DNA from: Hedera helix
Taxonomy: Eukaryota; Streptophyta; Magnoliopsida; Apiales; Araliaceae
DNA: 64,000 nt
Assembly: GCA_947179155.2 (NCBI GenBank)
Contig: OX359282.1
Span: 12,858,533-12,922,532 of the forward strand
Direction: 5' to 3'
Part shown: positions 25,375-35,126 of the stretch, one piece after another
How positions within the stretch are numbered: position 1 is the stretch's first letter
How the letters are laid out: each line of letters begins with the position of its first letter
Notes under the pieces: generated by a model
Told to the model about the DNA's origin: nothing
Database searches by the model: none
What the model saw: only the letters and a program-made list of their open reading frames with translations
Translations under genes and position numbers: made by a program

Positions 25375-25379
25375 ATGAC
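25375..25379. repeat. Target-site duplication ATGAC (left)
   Basis: ATGAC directly before the LTR start TGTAATATCCC, matched by ATGAC at 35127-35131 directly after the right LTR. It is the same satellite position as used by the insertion at 4252. Confidence 0.9.
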
Positions 25380-25710
25380 TGTAATATCCCAAATATTTCA
25401 AAAGTGATATAACAAGATCTAAGCAAGGTTGTCAATTCAAAACCTAAGATTGATTGCTCAAGCATACCTTGAGCTATCTTAAAGAATATATACGACTCGA
25501 AACTACGATCGTATACAACTAAGAGGTTAAATTCTTTAACCTAAACTATGTGTTATGTGATCAGTAAAGCTTGAATTGAGTTTTTAAATGTGTTATATGA
25601 AATATCTATGTGTAGGATTTTGTGTTTTGGTTCAAGTAGTTAACCTTAACACTTATTAAAAATCAGAAGTCAATTTAGAACAAAAACCTAAATTGGAAAA
25701 AAAGTTATAA

Positions 25711-25742
25711 CCTAAACCCTAACCCTAGGGTCTAAACCCTAG
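25711..25742. repeat. Telomere-like CCCTAAA block in LTR
   Basis: Consecutive and interrupted copies of AACCCTA/CCCTAAA around a central CCCTAGGG palindrome. The motif equals the plant telobox core. It recurs at 31607-31638 in the right LTR, and in longer form at 55791-55829 in the third LTR. Confidence 0.75.
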
Positions 25743-25869
25743 AAAATAACCTAGGCCCTCGAGCAAAATGTGAAGGTCAAATTGACATTCCGTTTAAGGA
25801 TTCAACCTTCCCATGATTTGAAAACACGTAATAGTCAGTAAAAGTTTTTTTCTCGAAAAACGTGTAAAA

Positions 25870-26290
25870 GTACTATTCATGAAGAAACGTTTTTCATTCG
25901 TTTGATCATTTCTTTCATCTGTAGGACTTCTTGTATTTCACGATATAGTGATAATATGAGGTTTAGATGCCAGAGAACCAATAAAATTTTCTGGGGAAAA
26001 AGACGAAAACGTCACGATTTACGAGAAAACGTTTGTCGTCTTTTTGACTGTTCTTTTCGATATTTTGATATATCGTATTTCAAGAAATAGCATTTATATG
26101 AAGTATGGATATTAATTAGCCAATAAAAGTTTTACTCGAAAAGCGTGTAAAACACTATTCATTTGGAAATTTTTCTTCCGAATTTTGAAAATTCACATTC
26201 CTGAATAGCATTTTTATTGACAGTAGATGCATTTTGACCAATAAAATTTTTACCCAAAATAATTTATGGAGATTACTATTCACGTATACG
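25870..26290 (+). promoter_or_regulatory. U3 tandem modules with CCAAT motifs
   Basis: A loosely repeated module of ~120-140 bp: CCAATAAAA at 25978, 26120 and 26238, each followed within ~35 bp by ACTATTCA or similar (about 26152 and 26271), with a first ACTATTCA near 25872. Repeated upstream modules in LTRs often act as enhancers; that role is inferred here. Confidence 0.45.
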
Positions 26291-26455
26291 GGATGAATAC
26301 GTAGCGAATACGGAAGGAATACGAGAATAATAAAAGTATATTGTAATGTATAATACGAGGATTATACGAAAGATTATACGAGATTAATACGAGGTATCAT
26401 ACCAGTAGAATACGAATATTATACGATGTATTATACGGAAGAAATACGTATAAAT
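26280..26455. repeat. Degenerate TACGA-rich short repeat
   Basis: More than a dozen copies of (AT)TACGA/ATACGG spaced ~8-12 bp in U3, upstream of the TATA box. Matching tracts occur at 32176-32351 and about 56425-56495. Confidence 0.65.
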
Positions 26456-26725
26456 ACTAATGTATTATACTATTTAATTAATTAGTTGAAATCAAACTAG
26501 GTTATGTGTAACTAAGTTAGTGTAACTAAACTAGGGAGAACTAGCACGATTACACTAACTGAAAAAGAACTAGCACGATTTGTTTTGAACTAAATCCAAG
26601 TGAAAATGAATGGACCAATTAGAAGAAGGGTGATGTAAGCGATGATGCAAGCGCTAGGGACAAAAGACTAAAAGGCCCTTGGTCTTTTAAACTAATGACC
26701 AAACTACCCCGACCCTTGGTTTTCC

Positions 26726-26734
26726 TATAAATAG
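26726..26734 (+). promoter_or_regulatory. LTR TATA box (left LTR)
   Basis: TATAAATAG in the block conserved among all plus-strand LTRs. Transcription probably starts ~30 bp downstream, making everything to 29231 leader (R-U5). Confidence 0.7.
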
Positions 26735-26901
26735 AAGGCTTAAGTTCATTAGTTCTTTACCATTTTGAAAGCTAAAGAGCAAATTATAGAGAGAGTTCTT
26801 GTGAGACAAGAATCGATTGCAAAGAAATAGTTAAAGCTTGCAATAATAAAAGGTACGATTCTTAATCGTTATTATGCTTAAAGTTTTATTTTATCGATGA
26901 G

Positions 26902-27411
26902 GCTCAAGAACATAAGTCGTAGCCATGTACGATTTTTCGTTCTCCGTGTTCCTTATGACTTGAGCAAGTCGTTGTTATGTCAAATTTCATTTCATAGTTT
27001 AAAGTTCAAGAACATACGTCGTATCCATGTACGGTTTATCCGTTCTCCGTGTTCTTCGTATGTTCTGGAGTATTATTATAAATTGTTATAATTAAGTAAA
27101 CACGTCGTTATAATGACCAAATTTTGTCAATTATATAGTGTTATAATCACTTATGTAAGCAGTTATAATGCTCAAATTATTTCAAGTATGAAATCCAAAA
27201 GCTCAAGAACATAAGTCGTTACCATGTACGATTTTTCGTTCTTCGTGTTCTTCGTGTGTTCTTGAGCAAAAGTCATAATTTCTACATAAGTAGGTTTATG
27301 ATTTGGTAATTTAGTGTTATGGGATGATGAAACATGATGGCCTTGCTAAATAATGCTTGTGGCATCAAGTTTTAGTAGTCGAAACGAAGAACGATGAAAC
27401 TTTGTTCTTCG
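26902..27411 (+). other. Leader hairpin row (four stem-loops)
   Basis: Stem-loops lie at 26902-26965, 27009-27066 (AGAACATACG/CGTATGTTCT), 27201-27267 (GCTCAAGAACA/TGTTCTTGAGC) and 27385-27411 (CGAAGAAC/GTTCTTCG). The first three share the apex CATGTACGR...YCGTTC, with inner stem ACGA/TCGT or ACGG/CCGT. The matching A-T and G-C swaps on both sides are what a conserved RNA fold would produce. Confidence 0.65.
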
Positions 27412-28797
27412 TGTTCTTCGTGTTCTTCGATTCGTTCTTCGTGTTCTTGAGAAAAAGTCATGAAATCTTATATAAGTAGGTTTATTATTTTGTTATTTTT
27501 ATGTTATGAAGTGATACGGAGTGTTAGAACATGTTATCTTGGCAAATTAATGCTTGAGGTATCATGTTTTACCAATCGGATCAAAGAAAGTTAAGTTTAA
27601 TATACTAGCAGAATATTTTTGGTCATTTACGAAAATTTAATTTCTGAATCTGCCTTAGACACCTAAATGAAAGTTGTATATCATGCAATTCTAAGCAATT
27701 TAGACTCAAGAATCACTCAAAAATGTTTCTGTATGACAAAGTTATGGCTGTCGCAATAAAATAGGTCGAAGCTGAATTTTTTTAAGGACCATTCGGATCC
27801 TAGCACTAAAAAGTAAAATTTTGAGTTCACCACTTAACAAAATGATTCCACCTATGGAAATAGTCTAGTTAAGTTATTCTAAGACCTATTCAAAAAGGAA
27901 AAATTGATAAACTAACGTTCGGGTACACGTAACCCTTTATATAGGCGCTTTAAACGATTACCGGGGAACCCTAATTGTGCAAAAAGGCAAGTCTTCTAAC
28001 TCTTGCTATGTGCTACTTGTGTAGTATTGTTAAAATGTTAAATGAGATGTGTAATGTCATGTTATTATGTAATAGATGATATGTGAAGTCTTTAACTGAT
28101 GTTTACAAGCCTTCTAACTGTTATGTTTTATGTTTACGATTTACGAACATGATTTATACACTTTGTGTGTCAATGTGATATAAATTGTTGGAACGTGAGT
28201 TATATGTGATATTAAATGGAGAATTATGTTCAGTCAATGCATGTTAAAGTTTATATGAAAGCATAAACTGCGTATGTGCTGTATGATAGACTTGCTGAGC
28301 CGTCGTGCTCATTCTTGCGAATAAAACCTTATTTGCAGATTAAAGATGAACGTTAAGAAGATCATGAACGTAAAGATGAAGCATAGATTAAGTTTTCATG
28401 TTTATTACTTGTATTTCTATAAGTCATATTGACTGTTGTAATACGAACAAACAAACATGTAACCGAATATTGAATGAATGATATAAATTATTATCATCAG
28501 AATGTTGTTATGTCTTTATTTTGATATAACCTAGAATTGTTAAGACTTAACATAGTATTGATAATGATCTATTTATCTGGATGAGGATCAGTAAATAACT
28601 TGTGAGTGTCGTACATCCGAGACAGGACTAAGCGATGTTGACTGGTCAAATCCATCGTTAAGGTTCCTCGGACCCAGGTATAACTCGTTATTACTATTCT
28701 GAATACCATATAAGTAGGATTATTGATATGAAGAGATATCACTATAAACAAATATGTTTCGAATGAGGGTTTTAACTAGTTGGGTAATGTTCTGTAC

Positions 28798-28906
28798 GGA
28801 AAGAGAATTTTGCACCGGACAAAGATACAACCATTTGTCACGGATAAAGATGCAAACATTTATCACGGGTGAAGATACAAACATTCACCGCGAGATTCTC
28901 TGTTCC
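28798..28906 (+). other. Cloverleaf-like structured module, left LTR
   Basis: Outer arms GGAA-AGAGAAT (28798-28808) and ATTCTCT-g-TTCC (28895-28906) enclose three tandem hairpins: GACAAA/TTTGTC (28818-28839), GATAAA/TTTATC (28843-28864) and GGTGAA/TTCACC (28868-28889). All three loops are 10 nt and read GAT(A/G)CAA(A/C)CA. Stem bases differ between hairpins but always in matched pairs. It is not a tRNA: there is no acceptor/T-arm consensus. It lies ~330 nt upstream of the primer site, where packaging or dimerisation signals usually lie (inference). Confidence 0.7.
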
Positions 28907-29233
28907 CAAGAGCCGTCCTAATGATTTAATACCGTGGATGTTGGAACATGTAAAGTTATAGAATATTTAAATCCTAAGGTTAAAATTAGACCGTTATGTA
29001 TGGTTTTATCCATTTATACGGACGAAATACAAGTTGATACTTGTATACTTATGAGACTGAGATCAAGTTAAGATCCAGGGACAAAGTTAAGAGAAATTTT
29101 TTAATGTATAGTCTAAAATAAGACTAATTCAACCAATATGATTATGGGATCATTGGTTAAGTCGATAGTTTTACGAAATTAACGCACAAGGTCCGCCGCA
29201 TCGAAAGTGCGGGAATTTTGGGGGCGTTACAGT

Positions 29234-29245
29234 TGGTATCAGAGC
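29234..29245 (+). promoter_or_regulatory. Primer binding site, tRNA-iMet type
   Basis: TGGTATCAGAGC, complementary to the 3' end of plant initiator methionine tRNA, 2 bp after the left LTR. This is the usual site for chromovirus minus-strand priming. Confidence 0.9.
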
Positions 29246-30730
29246 AGTGGATTATAGTTTTGAGGTAACAAGTACCTTGGAGTATAATCTGATGGATTAA
29301 GAAGAAATGGACTTGTGAAGAGTCCGTATATGATTAAAAGATATGCATAAATCTTATTAAATCTTAATACATAAAAATTATTATGTGAAAAGAAATATAA
29401 TGAATAAAGATAAACTCTGTACGAGAATATCTGAAGATAAATGGACTCTTAATGAGTTCTCAAAGCAAGCAATAAGATAAAATAATCTTATTAGTTTTTG
29501 TGTGAAACAGTTTCATAAAAAAATGAAATGGTGTGTATGGTATGTTGTGTAATTATACCTAAGAAGAGAGATAAGTAAACTCATAAGGAATGTAAATGAT
29601 GAAGGAATGAATTAAGAAAAGAAAGTGACTAAGATAGTTATAGAACGATTAGGGATTTCAATTGAAAACTCATATTAGTAAAACTGAGTAGAACGACTCT
29701 CTTGTATGGGAAAGAGTTTAATATGCTTCAGAAAACCGATCTAACTACATTGTTGGTATGAATGATTCATGGTCAGTGTTCTCAAAGTGGGTTACACACT
29801 GAATGAAATCATTTGAGGATAGTGTTGATGAGACGGGGAACTGATTCATTAGTTCTTGGGTGGAGGAATAACTCAGTTTGCTATATTGATAAGTAAATTA
29901 AAATCTTGTGTCAAACTCTTCTTTGTATATATTTTGAGAAGGTGATTCTTTTCTCATATGTATATTGATTAGTTAGTAGTTGTTACGTCATAACTATAGT
30001 TTTAAAAATATTTGTATGTTAGTTACTGAGCGAACGAACCTTGTTATGGACTTGGGCTATGATATGTTAGTCGAACCGACTTGTGAGATGCGGCTACGAT
30101 TTGTCTATTCAGTGCGATATTGATCAGTACCAATGTGCGCTGAGACATTTCAATTCTGTGTTGATGAGAAGGGGAACTAATATATTTGTTTGTACTTGGT
30201 TTAATACAACCAATCAGTTTACTATATTACTATATATTTGAAAAACTTGTGTTATGGTTAGAGAATAATGGAAAAGATAGAGGATTGAGGGTATTTCAAA
30301 AAAATCTTCTAGCTATGCTAGATCTTTATGGTTATATTCGCACTTGTGTGCCTTTGAAAAGAGTGGTTCACTAGTTGAACTGGAAAATTTTGTTAGTTCT
30401 TCACTAGCTATGTTATTCATATGTCTATGCTAATTGTTTTGGCTAGACGGATTTAATGCGAAGAATAAAAATGATTTATTCATCAACACCCCATTTAACC
30501 TGGTGTGAAGATGATACATGATGAGTCATCAATGCACTTTGCAAGGTGCGGTATACAGTCATAAAATTGCTTTTCAAAAAGTTTGAATGGTTTAAATATG
30601 AGTCAATGCCAATTGTTTCGGCTAGACACCTTTGGTTATGAAAAAAGAACGGACGTAGGAATTCGATAGACGCAATAAACCGCGTCTTATATGGTACGAC
30701 AGGCTGATCACCTAAAGTACAACGTATGTG

Positions 30731-30842
30731 TGTTCTCGATCTTAATTGATTGTTACACAATGTATGGTGTTCTCAATCTTAATTGATTGCTACACAAAGT
30801 ATGAAGTGTTCTCAATCTTAATTGATTGCTACACAAGATATG
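30731..30842 (+). repeat. 38-bp tandem triplet
   Basis: Three copies of a unit beginning TGTTCTCAATCTTAATTGAT start at 30731, 30768 and 30807 (spacings 37 and 39). Each carries the small palindrome AATTGATTG/CAATCTTAATT. Confidence 0.85.
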
Positions 30843-31136
30843 GTTTTCCAGTCCGGATGATGATTTAAAAATTATGGGTTATATAGTATTCATAGTTTTT
30901 GAATAAGGTAAAGGTCTTGATTGACCGCTGTATAAGTAAGAAGAATCCAAGATAAATGAAGAATGAGACTGAATGTCGAGTATGAAAAGAGGTTTAAAAC
31001 CTAAAGTTATAAAAAGAAATGTGTAGAGATAAGTGAACATTGTTCAGGCCTAATCAAAGTATTGGAGGTTTAATGTGAGTAAAAGATGAATTTAGAAAAT
31101 TCATATTGAAGAGTAAATTGGAGATGATTATATTAT

Positions 31137-31275
31137 AATTTCGAGGACGAAATTCTTATAAGAAGGAGAGAATGTAATATCCTGAATATTTATAGCACTT
31201 ATAAATATGATATTAAATGACTAAAGTAATTGTAAAGTTAATTTCGAGGACGAAATTCATGTAAGTTGGGTTGAA
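31137..31275 (+). promoter_or_regulatory. Duplicated 3' end: two polypurine-tract regions
   Basis: The 18-bp motif AATTTCGAGGACGAAATT occurs at 31137-31154 and again at 31240-31257. Each is followed after 18 bp by TGTAATATCC. The first copy has a good polypurine tract (AGAAGGAGAGAA, 31161-31172). The second, which abuts the real LTR at 31276, has only a weak one (GTAAGTTGGGTTGAA). The 67 bp between look like the start of a different LTR. Confidence 0.7.
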
Positions 31276-32621
31276 TGTAATATCCCAAATATTTCAAAAG
31301 TGATCTAACAAGATCTAAGCAAGGTTGTCAATTCAAAACCTAAGATTGATTGCTCAAGCATACCTTGAGCTATCTTAAAGAATATATACGACTCGAAACT
31401 ACGATCGTATACAACTAAGAGGTTAAATTCTTTAACCTAAACTATGTGTTATGTGATCAGTAAAGCTTGAATTGAGCTTTTAAATGTGTTATATGAAATA
31501 TCTATGTGTAGGATTTTGTGTTTTGGTTCAAGTAGTTAACCTTAACACTTATTAAAAATCAGAAGTCAATTTAGAACAAAAACCTAAATTGGAAAAAAAG
31601 TTAAAACCTAAACCCTAACCCTAGGGTCTAAACCCTAGAAAATAACCTAGGCCCTCGAGCAAAATGTGAAGGTCAAATTGACATTCCGTTTAAGGATTCA
31701 ACCTTCCCATGATTTGAAAACACGTAACAGTCAGTAAAAGTTGTTTTCTCGAAAAGCGTGTAAAAGTACTATTCATGAAGAAACGTTTTTCATTCGTTTG
31801 ATCATTTCTTTCATCTGTAGGACTTCTTGTATTTCACGATATAGTGATAATATGAGGTTTAGATGCCAGAGAACCAATAAAATTTTCTGGGGAAAAAGAC
31901 GAAAACGTCACGATTTACGAGAAAACGTTTGTCGTCTTTTTGACTGTTCTTTTCGATATTTTGATATATCGTATTTCAAGAAATAGCATTTATATGAAGT
32001 ATGGATATTAATTAGCCAATAAAAGTTTTACTCGAAAAGCGTGTAAAACACTATTCATTTGGAAATTTTTCTTCCGAATTTTGAAAATTCACATTCCTGA
32101 ATAGCATTTTTATTGACAGTAGATGCATTTTGACCAATAAAATTTTTACCCAAAATAATTTATGGAGATTACTATTCACGTATACGGGATGAATACGTAG
32201 CGAATACGGAAGGAATACGAGAATAATAAAAGTATATTGTAATGTATAATACGAGGATTATACGAAAGATTATACGAGATTAATACGAGGTATCATACCA
32301 GTAGAATACGAATATTATACGATGTATTATACGGAAGAAATACGTATAAATACTAATGTATTATACTATTTAATTAATTAGTTGAAATCAAACTAGGTTA
32401 TGTGTAACTAAGTTAGTGTAACTAAACTAGGGAGAACTAGCACGATTACACTAACTGAAAAAGAACTAGCACGATTTGTTTTGAACTAAATCCAAGTGAA
32501 AATGAATGGACCAATTAGAAGAAGGGTGATGTAAGCGATGATGCAAGCGCTAGGGACAAAAGACTAAAAGGCCCTTGGTCTTTTAAACTAATGACCAAAC
32601 TACCCCGACCCTTGGTTTTCC

Positions 32622-32630
32622 TATAAATAG
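32622..32630 (+). promoter_or_regulatory. LTR TATA box (right LTR)
   Basis: TATAAATAG, the copy of the box at 26726. If active it would read out of the element into the satellite from 35127. Confidence 0.65.
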
Positions 32631-34692
32631 AAGGCTTAAGTTCATTAGTTCTTTACCATTTTGAAAGCTAAAGAGCAAATATAGAGAGAGTTCTTGTGAG
32701 ACAAGAATCGATTGCAAAGAAATAGTTAAAGCTTGCAATAATAAAAGGTACGATTCTTAATCGTTATTATGCTTAAAGTTTTATTTTATCGATGAGGCTC
32801 AAGAACATAAGTCGTAGCCATGTACGATTTTTCGTTCTCCGTGTTCCTTATGACTTGAGCAAGTCGTTGTTATGTCAAATTTCATTTCATAGTTTAAAGT
32901 TCAAGAACATACGTCGTATCCATGTACGGTTTATCCGTTCTCCGTGTTCTTCGTATGTTCTGGAGTATTATTATAAATTGTTATAATTAAGTAAACACGT
33001 CGTTATAATGACCAAATTTTGTCAATTATATAGTGTTATAATCACTTATGTAAGCAGTTATAATGCTCAAATTATTTCAAGTATGAAATCCAAAAGCTCA
33101 AGAACATAAGTCGTTACCATGTACGATTTTTCGTTCTTCGTGTTCTTCGTGTGTTCTTGAGCAAAAGTCATAATTTCTACATAAGTAGGTTTATGATTTG
33201 GTAATTTAGTGTTATGGGATGATGAAACATGATGGCCTTGCTAAATAATGCTTGTGGCATCAAGTTTTAGTAGTCGAAACGAAGAACGATGAAACTTTGT
33301 TCTTCGTGTTCTTCGTGTTCTTCGATTCGTTCTTCGTGTTCTTGAGAAAAAGTCATGAAATCTTATATAAGTAGGTTTATTATTTTGTTATTTTTATGTT
33401 ATGAAGTGATACGGAGTGTTAGAACATGTTATCTTGGCAAATTAATGCTTGAGGTATCATGTTTTACCAATCGGATCAAAGAAAGTTAAGTTTAATATAC
33501 TAGCAGAATATTTTTGGTCATTTACGAAAATTTAATTTCTGAATCTGCCTTAGACACCTAAATGAAAGTTGTATATCATGCAATTCTAAGCAATTTAGAC
33601 TCAAGAATCACTCAAAAATGTTTCTGTATGACAAAGTTATGGCTGTCGCAATAAAATAGGTCGAAGCTGAATTTTTTTAAGGACCATTCGGATCCTAGCA
33701 CTAAAAAGTAAAATTTTGAGTTCACCACTTAACGAAATGATTCCACCTATGGAAATAGTCTAGTTAAGTTATTCTAAGACCTATTCAAAAAGGAAAAATT
33801 GATAAACTAACGTTCGGGTACACGTAACCCTTTATATAGGCGCTTTAAACGATTACCGGGGAACCCTAATTGTGCAAAAAGGCAAGTCTTCTAACTCTTG
33901 CTATGTGCTACTTGTGTAGTATTGTTAAAATGTTAAATGAGATGTGTAATGTCATGTTATTATGTAATAGATGATATGTGAAGTCTTTAACTGATGTTTA
34001 CAAGCCTTCTAACTGTTATGTTTTATGTTTACGATTTACGAACATGATTTATACACTTTGTGTGTCAATGTGATATAAATTGTTGGAACGTGAGTTATAT
34101 GTGATATTAAATGGAGAATTATGTTCAGTCAATGCATGTTAAAGTTTATATGAAAGCATAAACTGCGTATGTGCTGTATGATAGACTTGCTGAGCCGTCG
34201 TGCTCATTCTTGCGAATAAAACCTTATTTGCAGATTAAAGATGAACGTTAAGAAGATCATGAACGTAAAGATGAAGCATAGATTAAGTTTTCATGTTTAT
34301 TACTTGTATTTCTATAAGTCATATTGACTGTTGTAATACGAACAAACAAACATGTAACCGAATATTGAATGAATGATATAAATTATTATCATCAGAATGT
34401 TGTTATGTCTTTATTTTGATATAACCTAGAATTGTTAAGACTTAACATAGTATTGATAATGATCTATTTATCTGGATGAGGATCAGTAAATAACTTGTGA
34501 GTGCCGTACATCCGAGACAGGACTAAGCGATGTTGACTGGTCAAATCCATCGTTAAGGTTCCTCGGACCCAGGTATAACTCGTTATTACTATTCTGAATA
34601 CCATATAAGTAGGATTATTGATATGAAGAGATATCACTATAAACAAATATGTTTCGAATGAGGGTTTTAACTAGTTGGGTAATGTTCTGTAC

Positions 34693-34801
34693 GGAAAGAG
34701 AATTTTGCACCGGACAAAGATACAACCATTTGTCACGGATAAAGATGCAAACATTTATCACGGGTGAAGATACAAACATTCACCGCGAGATTCTCTGTTC
34801 C
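34693..34801 (+). other. Cloverleaf-like structured module, right LTR
   Basis: Identical in structure to 28798-28906: closing arms GGAA-AGAGAAT and ATTCTCT-g-TTCC around three hairpins with 6-bp stems and 10-nt loops. Confidence 0.7.
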
Positions 34802-35126
34802 CAAGAGCCGTCCTAATGATTTAATACCGTGGATGTTGGAACATGTAAAGTTATAGAATATTTAAATCCTAAGGTTAAAATTAGACCGTTATGTATGGTT
34901 TTATCCATTTATACGGACGAAATACAAGTTGATACTTGTATACTTATGAGACTGAGATCAAGTTAAGATCCAGGGACAAAGTTAAGAGAAATTTTTTAAT
35001 GTATAGTCTAAAATAAGACTAATTCAACCAATATGATTATGGGATCATTGGTTAAGTCGATAGTTGTACGAAATTAACGCACAAGGTCCGCCGCATCGAA
35101 AGTGCGGGAATTTTGGGGGCGTTACA

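Larger units (their letters stand above)
8794..25379 (-). repeat. ~160-bp satellite array, main left block
   Basis: About 104 tandem monomers with periods of 159-160 bp (for example unit starts at 8794, 8954, 9113, 9273). A-type (160 bp) and B-type (159 bp, one base lost in TTTCTCAAATG) are interspersed in a recurring order, giving higher-order structure. Some monomers are truncated: one near 20566 lacks ~30 bp, and those at ~23780 and ~24573 lack ~9 bp. Each A monomer carries dyads (TTTGAGGAAA/TTTCCTCAAA and GCGTAC-n3-GTACGC). The array contains no genes; recurrent 77-89-codon minus-strand frames are an artefact of the period. Confidence 0.97.
25380..29231 (+). repeat. Left LTR of the non-autonomous element
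   Basis: Starts TGTAATATCCC and ends GGGGGCGTTACA, directly before the primer binding site. In order it contains: a telomere-like CCCTAAA block (25711-25742); an upstream region with three CCAATAAAA modules (25978, 26120, 26238) and ACTATTCA repeats; a degenerate TACGA-rich repeat (26280-26455); a TATA box (26726); a row of leader hairpins (26902-27411); and a 109-nt cloverleaf-like module (28798-28906). Small open frames at 25902, 26897 and 28569 have no recognisable product and recur in the other LTR only because the LTRs are identical. Confidence 0.93.
29232..31275 (+). other. Non-coding interior of the non-autonomous element
   Basis: The first ~250 bp match the leader after the LTR at 59452 (shared TAGATTATAG/TGGATTATAG, TATAATCTGAT and GACTTGTGAAGAGTC words). 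The rest has stops in all frames and no gag or pol motif. It includes a direct repeat of ~110 bp with offset 336 (GTGTTGATGAGA at 29822 and 30158), a 38-bp tandem triplet at 30731-30842 and a duplicated 3' end at 31137-31275. Frames at 30186 (62 codons) and 30476 (94 codons, minus) match nothing I recognise. Confidence 0.8.
25380..35126 (+). mobile_element. Complete non-autonomous LTR retrotransposon (LARD-like)
   Basis: A 9,747-bp element with a 3,852-bp left LTR, 2,044-bp interior and 3,851-bp right LTR, flanked by ATGAC. The LTRs differ at only about ten positions I could see by eye, including one 1-bp indel, so insertion was recent. The interior has a primer site but no gag, pol or conserved frame. 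Large LTRs with a non-coding interior fit the large retrotransposon derivative (LARD) class. LTR modules and the first ~250 bp of the interior match the autonomous element starting at 55606, which may act as its partner (inference). Confidence 0.92.
31276..35126 (+). repeat. Right LTR of the non-autonomous element
   Basis: Near-identical copy of 25380-29231 (offset 5,896, then 5,895 after a 1-bp deletion in AAATATAG at ~32677). Examples of differences are GATCTAAC vs GATATAAC near the start, GTTGTTTTC vs GTTTTTTTC in U3 and GCCGTAC vs GTCGTAC late in the LTR. It contains the same modules: telomere-like block 31607-31638, TATA box 32622, hairpin row 32797-33306 and cloverleaf-like module 34693-34801. 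Confidence 0.93.

Noticed and set aside
8794..25379. Dozens of 66-89-codon minus-strand frames with near-identical peptides (SSFEETCYSVRYF...)
   Set aside because: They are stop-free stretches of the satellite. A 160-bp period is not a multiple of three, so the frame rotates each monomer and ends within about 1.5 units. The same peptides reappear only because the DNA repeats.
25902..27091. Frames of 62 and 64 codons in the LTRs (repeated at 31741 and 32792)
   Set aside because: They lie in promoter and leader parts of the LTR. Their conservation reflects near-identical LTRs, and the frames are not kept in the more distant LTR at 55606.
28798..28906. tRNA gene or tRNA-derived SINE
   Set aside because: Although cloverleaf-like, it has three near-identical arms, 10-nt loops and no A-box or B-box or T-arm consensus.
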